Below, piece by piece: positions 60,001 through 64,000 of a DNA stretch of 64,000 bases. The stretch comes from Acanthornis magna. Its lineage: Eukaryota; Chordata; Aves; Passeriformes; Acanthizidae. Below the pieces are notes generated by a model, which saw nothing but the letters and a program-made list of their open reading frames with translations, was not told the DNA's origin and searched no databases. Numbering within the stretch: the stretch's first letter is position 1; each line of letters starts with the position of its first letter. The stretch is from positions 1,178,001-1,242,000 of the forward strand of contig JAWUZG010000157.1 in the NCBI GenBank assembly GCA_036785705.1, given 5' to 3'. The translations under genes were made by a program, and so were the position numbers.

Positions 60001-60875
60001 ATGCCTCAGGACCCCCAGGCAGGTGAGGAGGAAGTCACTGCCTCTTTCCTCCTCTCTTCTCCTCCATCTCCCAGTTGAGCATCGCCCCCGGCTCCAGGAC
60101 AACCCCGCTGCTGACGCTGTTCTGACGGGGACGGACTGGGGGGATGTCCTTCCCCTTCCCACTGGCATGGAGGCAAATCCCAAATCCTCTCCTTGTCCTT
60201 TTTCCCCCAGAACACGAGCTGATGACCGGGGAGGAGAGATCCTTGGGGCAGAACCTCATGGAAGAGGCCATTTTGATCAGCTCCACGGTGCAGGAATCCA
60301 ATGGGGAGGAAATGCCCCAAAGATCCCACACGAAGAGAGGCTGCAAACCCAGGGCAGAGCGCTCTGAGGAGGAAAGACCCATCCTGTGCCAGGAAGGTGA
60401 CCAGAGCTTCAGCCAGAGCTCAGAGCAGGTGGTCCATGAGCAGCTTCATGATAGGGAGAAGTCCGTCAGGTGTGGGCAATGTGGGAAGAGCTTCAGCCGG
60501 AGCTCCAACCTGATCGTCCACCAGAGGATCCACATGGGGCAGAGGCCCTATGAGTGTAGAGAATGTGGGAAGAGCTTCAGCCATAGCTCCAGCCTGATTG
60601 TCCATCAGCGGAGCCATACTGGGGAGAGGCCCTATGAGTGTCCCAAGTGTGGGAAGAGGTTTCAGTCCTCCTCCAGCCGCCTCCTACATGAGCAGATTCA
60701 CAGAGAGGAGAGGCCCTTCCACTGCCCCGAGTGTGGGAAGAGCTTCAAGCAGAACTGCAGCCTCATTGGGCACCGACGCATCCACACCGGGGAGAGGCCC
60801 TACGAGTGTCCTGAGTGTGGGAAGAGCTTCTCCAGGAGCTCTCACTTGATCCAACACCAACGGAGGCACCAATAA
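60001..60875 (+). CDS. C2H2 zinc-finger protein copy B, five fingers, open
   Basis: Likely nuclear DNA-binding protein. Proposed CDS: 60001-60022 joined to 60211-60875 (228 residues), donor GTGAGG, acceptor TTTCCCCCAG. I start at 60001 because an in-frame TAG (59976-59978) interrupts the longer N-terminus seen in copy A. Five CX2CX12HX3H fingers, joined by TGERPYEC or similar linkers. Helix positions -1,2,3,6 read RSNV, HSSV, finger 3 odd, QCSG, RSHQ. Finger 3 has Arg where the core Leu should be (SSSSRLLH), which may unfold it. No KRAB or BTB domain is visible. Target unknown. Confidence 0.72.
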
Positions 60876-60990
60876 GGGAAGTCCTGTGAGCACCCTGAGT
60901 GCAGGAAGAGCTTCGTGCGCTGCTCCAACTTCATCCCCCATCAGAGGAGCCACGTTGGGAAGAGCCCTGGTGACCCACATCCCCCGTGAC
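60876..60990 (+). pseudogene. Relic finger after the stop, copy B
   Basis: In frame after TAA: CRKSFVRCSNFIPHQRSH, matching the relic after copy A. Confidence 0.7.
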
Positions 60991-61253
60991 CCACATTGCA
61001 AAGACACCTGGCAGGTGGTCTCCACATCCTTCTGAACCTGGATGAACACAGGTCCCCTTCTAATGTACATTCCCCTGCACTTTTTTTCTTCCTGTCTCTG
61101 TTCTTTTTCTCTAAGTCCAGGGATTTAGCACAGCCTTGGGTGAGTAACAGTCTGTGTCAATTAATGGAATTCCTATGGAATTTATGCTTCCTCCCATTGC
61201 TGTTTTCACCTATCAGTGTCTGGCCTTATCTACCAGCAGGCCCCACAGTTTGT

Positions 61254-61683
61254 TTGTAGATACATCTCCCTCTCATTCCTTTCATCATTAAGCTTTTAAA
61301 CAAGATATACTAACAGTAGAAATAGCTAACAGACTAACCACAAGAAGAGCTGAACCAGCACACATCGACAGTGCAGAGAGAGGTGAAAAGTGCACTAATG
61401 AGGAAGACTTTGGGCCTTCGTCCCAAAGACCCCTGCCCAGGACCACCAGAAGGCACTGCACAAGCACAAGTAGGAGTGAACTTATGTAAATAATTTCTTG
61501 GAACTAATCATAATAACTCCACCTAATGTTGCATATGTATGAACTTATAATGAATATGTATACCTTTGTGTAGTAAAAGCTGAGCAAGGAAACATTTGGC
61601 ATGCGTGTTTGGAGGAAAGATCCCCCGTGCATCCAAGCGCTGAACAAACAAATACCTGCTTTAGAGACATTTGTCTATAGAGT
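61254..61683 (+). mobile_element. LTR-like fragment of an avian ERV
   Basis: CCTTCGTCCCAAAGACCCC, GAACTTATAATGAATATGTA and the end AAATACCTGCTTTAGAGACA resemble the 3' half of avian LTRs. No target duplication found, ends unsure, no viral genes. Confidence 0.45.
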
Positions 61684-62340
61684 TTTATTGTCACCCTCTT
61701 TGGTGGGATTCATCTGGAGGGACTCACTGCACTGGGATGGGACTGAAGCCCACCCGGAGCAGTGCCTGGTGACTGCCCTGGGGGCCTCACCCTGCTCCCA
61801 CGGGAACGCTGCTGCTGTCCTTTGCTCAGGTGAGTGTTGGGCAAACCCCAGCCCAGCCGCAGTGGTGCCCAACTGCCCCCAGCAGCAGCAGCAGCAGCAG
61901 CAGCCGGGGGATCCCCAGTGCCCCCTGGGTCGCTGACATCTCTGCTGTCCCCAGGCCCAGCCGTCTCCATGTCCCTGTGGCTGGTGGGCAGCAGGAGCTG
62001 GTGCGACGGGCACGAGGAGATCCTGCAGGGTCAGATGTGGGGCAGAGTCCTGGAGGAGCAGTGGGACGTGCAGGGGCCAGCATTGTGTGCTGGCAGCTGC
62101 GGGGTGGCAAGGCAGAGACAGCCGACACCCCCCGAAAGCTCAGCGGGGTCGGGACCCGTGGGCTGTGAGGGGTCTGCTGGGCAGGGCACGAGGCCCACCT
62201 GGCCCTCTGCAGCACCTCCCTGCCCGAGCAGCACCGTCTGCAGAGCTTGTGGAGGGCGTTGGAGTCGCATGTTGGGTGAGCAGAAGTGCAGGGCACTCCA
62301 GGTGACAGGCTGGGTGGCCCTGACAGCCACTGTGGGTGGT
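61684..62340 (+). other. GC-rich segment with (CAG)8, no gene recognised
   Basis: Overlapping open frames on both strands without family resemblance. (CAG)8 lies at 61880-61903. Confidence 0.5.
61880..61903. repeat. (CAG)8 microsatellite
   Basis: Eight pure CAG units. Confidence 0.9.
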
Positions 62341-62344
62341 CCTG

Positions 62345-63072
62345 CCACAGGGAAAGGGCAGGTTCAGTGCTGGAGGCACCACTGAGAGCAGAAGTGCCAC
62401 CAGCAGATCCAGGGATGGGGAGGAGATGCACGAGGCCTTCAGATGGGCAAACACAGCAGTGCTGACAAACAGGGACACCACGGCCACGGGAGGGAGGCAC
62501 GTGGAAAAGGCTTTGTGCCAGCCCTGCTCAGAGGGGACTCTCAGCACAGCCCTGAAGATCTGCACATAGGAGAAAACAATGACACAAAACACTCAGAGCC
62601 TAAACAGGCACTAACCACGATAAGCCAAACTTCCCAGAGGTAATATGAGTGTGAGCAGGAGAGCTTCAGGATCTGGGGCATTTCACAGAAGAACTGGCCC
62701 AGGCCATTGCCCTGGCACAGGGGCAGGGAAAATGGATTGGCTGTGTGCAGCAGAGCAGTGAGAAAGCCACTGGCCCAGGCAGCTGCTGCCATGTGGGCAC
62801 AAGCTCTGCTGCCCAGGAGGGTCCCGTGGTGCAGGGCTTTGCAGATGGACACAGAGTGGCCATAGGACATGACTGTGGGAAGAAAACACTCTGCAGATGC
62901 AAAGCAAAGAAAGAAAAAGAGCTGAGCAGCACATTCTGCATAGGAGATGGCCCTGGTGTCCCAGAGGGAATTGTGCATGGCTTTGGGGACAGTGGTGCAG
63001 ATGGAGCCCAGGTCGAGCAGGGAGAGGCTGAGGAGGAAGAAGAACATGGGGCTGTTGTTCCAAACGAGTGTT
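62345..63072 (-). pseudogene. Olfactory receptor, family 14 type, truncated and frameshifted
   Basis: Seven-helix odorant receptor of the bird-expanded OR14 group. Reading from high to low coordinates: PMFFFLLSLSLLDLGSICTT (helix 2), then ICKALHHGTLLGSRAC, HMAAAAWASGF, HTANPFSLPLCQGN, FFCEMPQILKLSCS. The frame then changes near 62580 to YVQIFRAVLRVPSEQG, KAFSTCLP and SSPSLDLL. The first ~55 residues and helix 1 are missing and the end stops at PPALN. The MAYDRY motif is degraded to MSYGHS. Non-functional. Confidence 0.85.
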
Positions 63073-64000
63073 TGAGATGATTTAAAGAATCACCAGCAAG
63101 GCAGGGTAGGTAAAAACCAGACTTCATATAAAGTGATGGCACAACAGAGTTCATTGGCACAGTTCACTCTACTCCTGACTAGATGGTTAAAGGACACTGA
63201 GGAAAAAAGCAACAAACAGATTCCGGTCAATCAACCCAAACTGAAATAAACCAAGAACTATCTGTGTGCGTGTGTGTGTGTGTGTGTGGCAAAAGGATAG
63301 AAAAGGGTAAAAATGGAATATGGCCCAAAGGCTTAACAGCACTTAACAGTACTTGGAGTCATAACTTAACAATTTAGCAAAGGAACCACACTTAAGAGCA
63401 TTTAACTTAACAGAACTTTAATTAAACTTACTAACAGGCCTAACTTACTTAGATACCCAAAGGACTTAATCACCTAAGAGAGCAGCATTTTTCCTGTATT
63501 TGCCATGAGCAGATGTGAAAGCACAGAGACAGACAGTCAGTGCCAGGGACCTGTCAGAAATTCCCCTCAAGGGCAGGGAAATGCTCACTCCGGATGCTTT
63601 TGCATCTCCCAGGTGGGCAAAGGGTTGAGCCTCGAGGAGTGGGGGATTGGCCCAGGCTCCCTCATTGTTCAGGGATGCCCCGAGTGCAGCAAACGGGAGA
63701 GTTCCCGGCTCCGAGAGGCCCCACTCAGAGGGAGGTCGCTGCTCCAGGAGAGCTCCAAGGGGCTCATTTGGCACCGCTGTTGATAGGGCCCCAAGAGATG
63801 GGCTTTAGGCACAGCAAGGATTCATCCTGGCGGCACTCGGGATCAACAGCTTTTGGTGACAGTGTGAGAACAGGGATGTGGTACCATTGAGGGAAGAAAA
63901 ACAGTTGCCAAGGCTGCTCCTAAAGCAAGCAGGAGCTCATTGGACAGCAGCAGTGCCTGGGAGCAGACAGTGTTTGTGATCAGCTGCACAGGAGCTGAGC
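63073..64000. other. End of window, no gene recognised
   Basis: Contains a TG repeat at about 63262-63289. The open frames at 63466-63890 on both strands have no recognised relatives. Confidence 0.5.
63262..63289. repeat. (TG)n microsatellite
   Basis: About 13 TG units with one CG interruption. Confidence 0.88.

Larger units (their letters stand above)
58776..61053 (+). repeat. Segmental duplication, copy B (minisatellite plus ZNF)
   Basis: Partner of 55003-57210. It begins directly after the LTR-like block and ends near GGATGAACACAGG. Confidence 0.75.

Noticed and set aside
61601..62592. Possible polyglutamine protein from (CAG)8
   Set aside because: No family match, overlapping frames on both strands; only a short microsatellite.

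Overview
The window is nuclear DNA from a bird, most likely a songbird. The evidence is a multi-exon copy of avian N-cadherin (closest, by recall, to chicken CDH2), a CR1 LINE tail, several avian-type ERV LTRs, a gammaretrovirus-like provirus, a duplicated C2H2 zinc-finger gene in a (CCCAGTATGATCCCAGT)-type minisatellite, and a family-14 olfactory receptor remnant. There is no bacterial, plasmid or CRISPR content.

Layout. From about 0.7 to 51.9 kb, + strand, lies a CDH2-like gene of which 14 exons (equivalent to exons 3-16 of a 16-exon CDH2) can be placed with splice sites and phases. Exons 1-2 (signal peptide and start of the prodomain) would lie upstream. Introns are retained, so this is a DNA-level duplicate (or a diverged gametolog-like copy), not a retrocopy. 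It carries at least four independent lesions: a lost 5' splice site after exon 5, an in-frame stop in exon 11, a one-base deletion in exon 12 and a lost 3' splice site at exon 14. It has also lost the HAV motif and changed the beta-catenin-binding core. I call it a young pseudogene.

A nearly complete 10.2-kb gamma-like provirus (3559-13725) sits in intron 4 in the sense direction. Its 1015-bp LTRs differ at one position that I can see, and it is flanked by a 5-bp target duplication. It has a tRNA-Pro primer site, open gag and pro-pol frames joined in phase through a single UGA, and an env that is broken and lacks the transmembrane subunit. Downstream of the UGA the sequence can form a pseudoknot very like the murine leukaemia virus readthrough signal. 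The unusually long leader holds 13 YY1-like motifs in tandem arrays. These are the most interesting features of the window. Other insertions in the gene are two related ERVK-type solo LTRs in intron 7 (one nested in a CR1) and a 1.4-kb ERVL-type solo LTR in intron 13.

From about 53 kb the character changes to GC-rich, repeat-rich DNA. It contains a CpG-rich putative promoter, a degenerate minisatellite, and two tandem copies (about 55.0-57.2 and 58.8-61.05 kb) of a zinc-finger gene. The first copy is broken by a stop just before its fingers; the second is open with five fingers. LTR-like DNA lies between and after them. The window ends with a truncated, frameshifted OR14-type receptor on the - strand. 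A decaying extra CDH2, a very young ERV and ZNF/OR arrays together suggest a repeat-rich chromosome (W, germline-restricted or a segmental-duplication region), but the sequence alone cannot place it.
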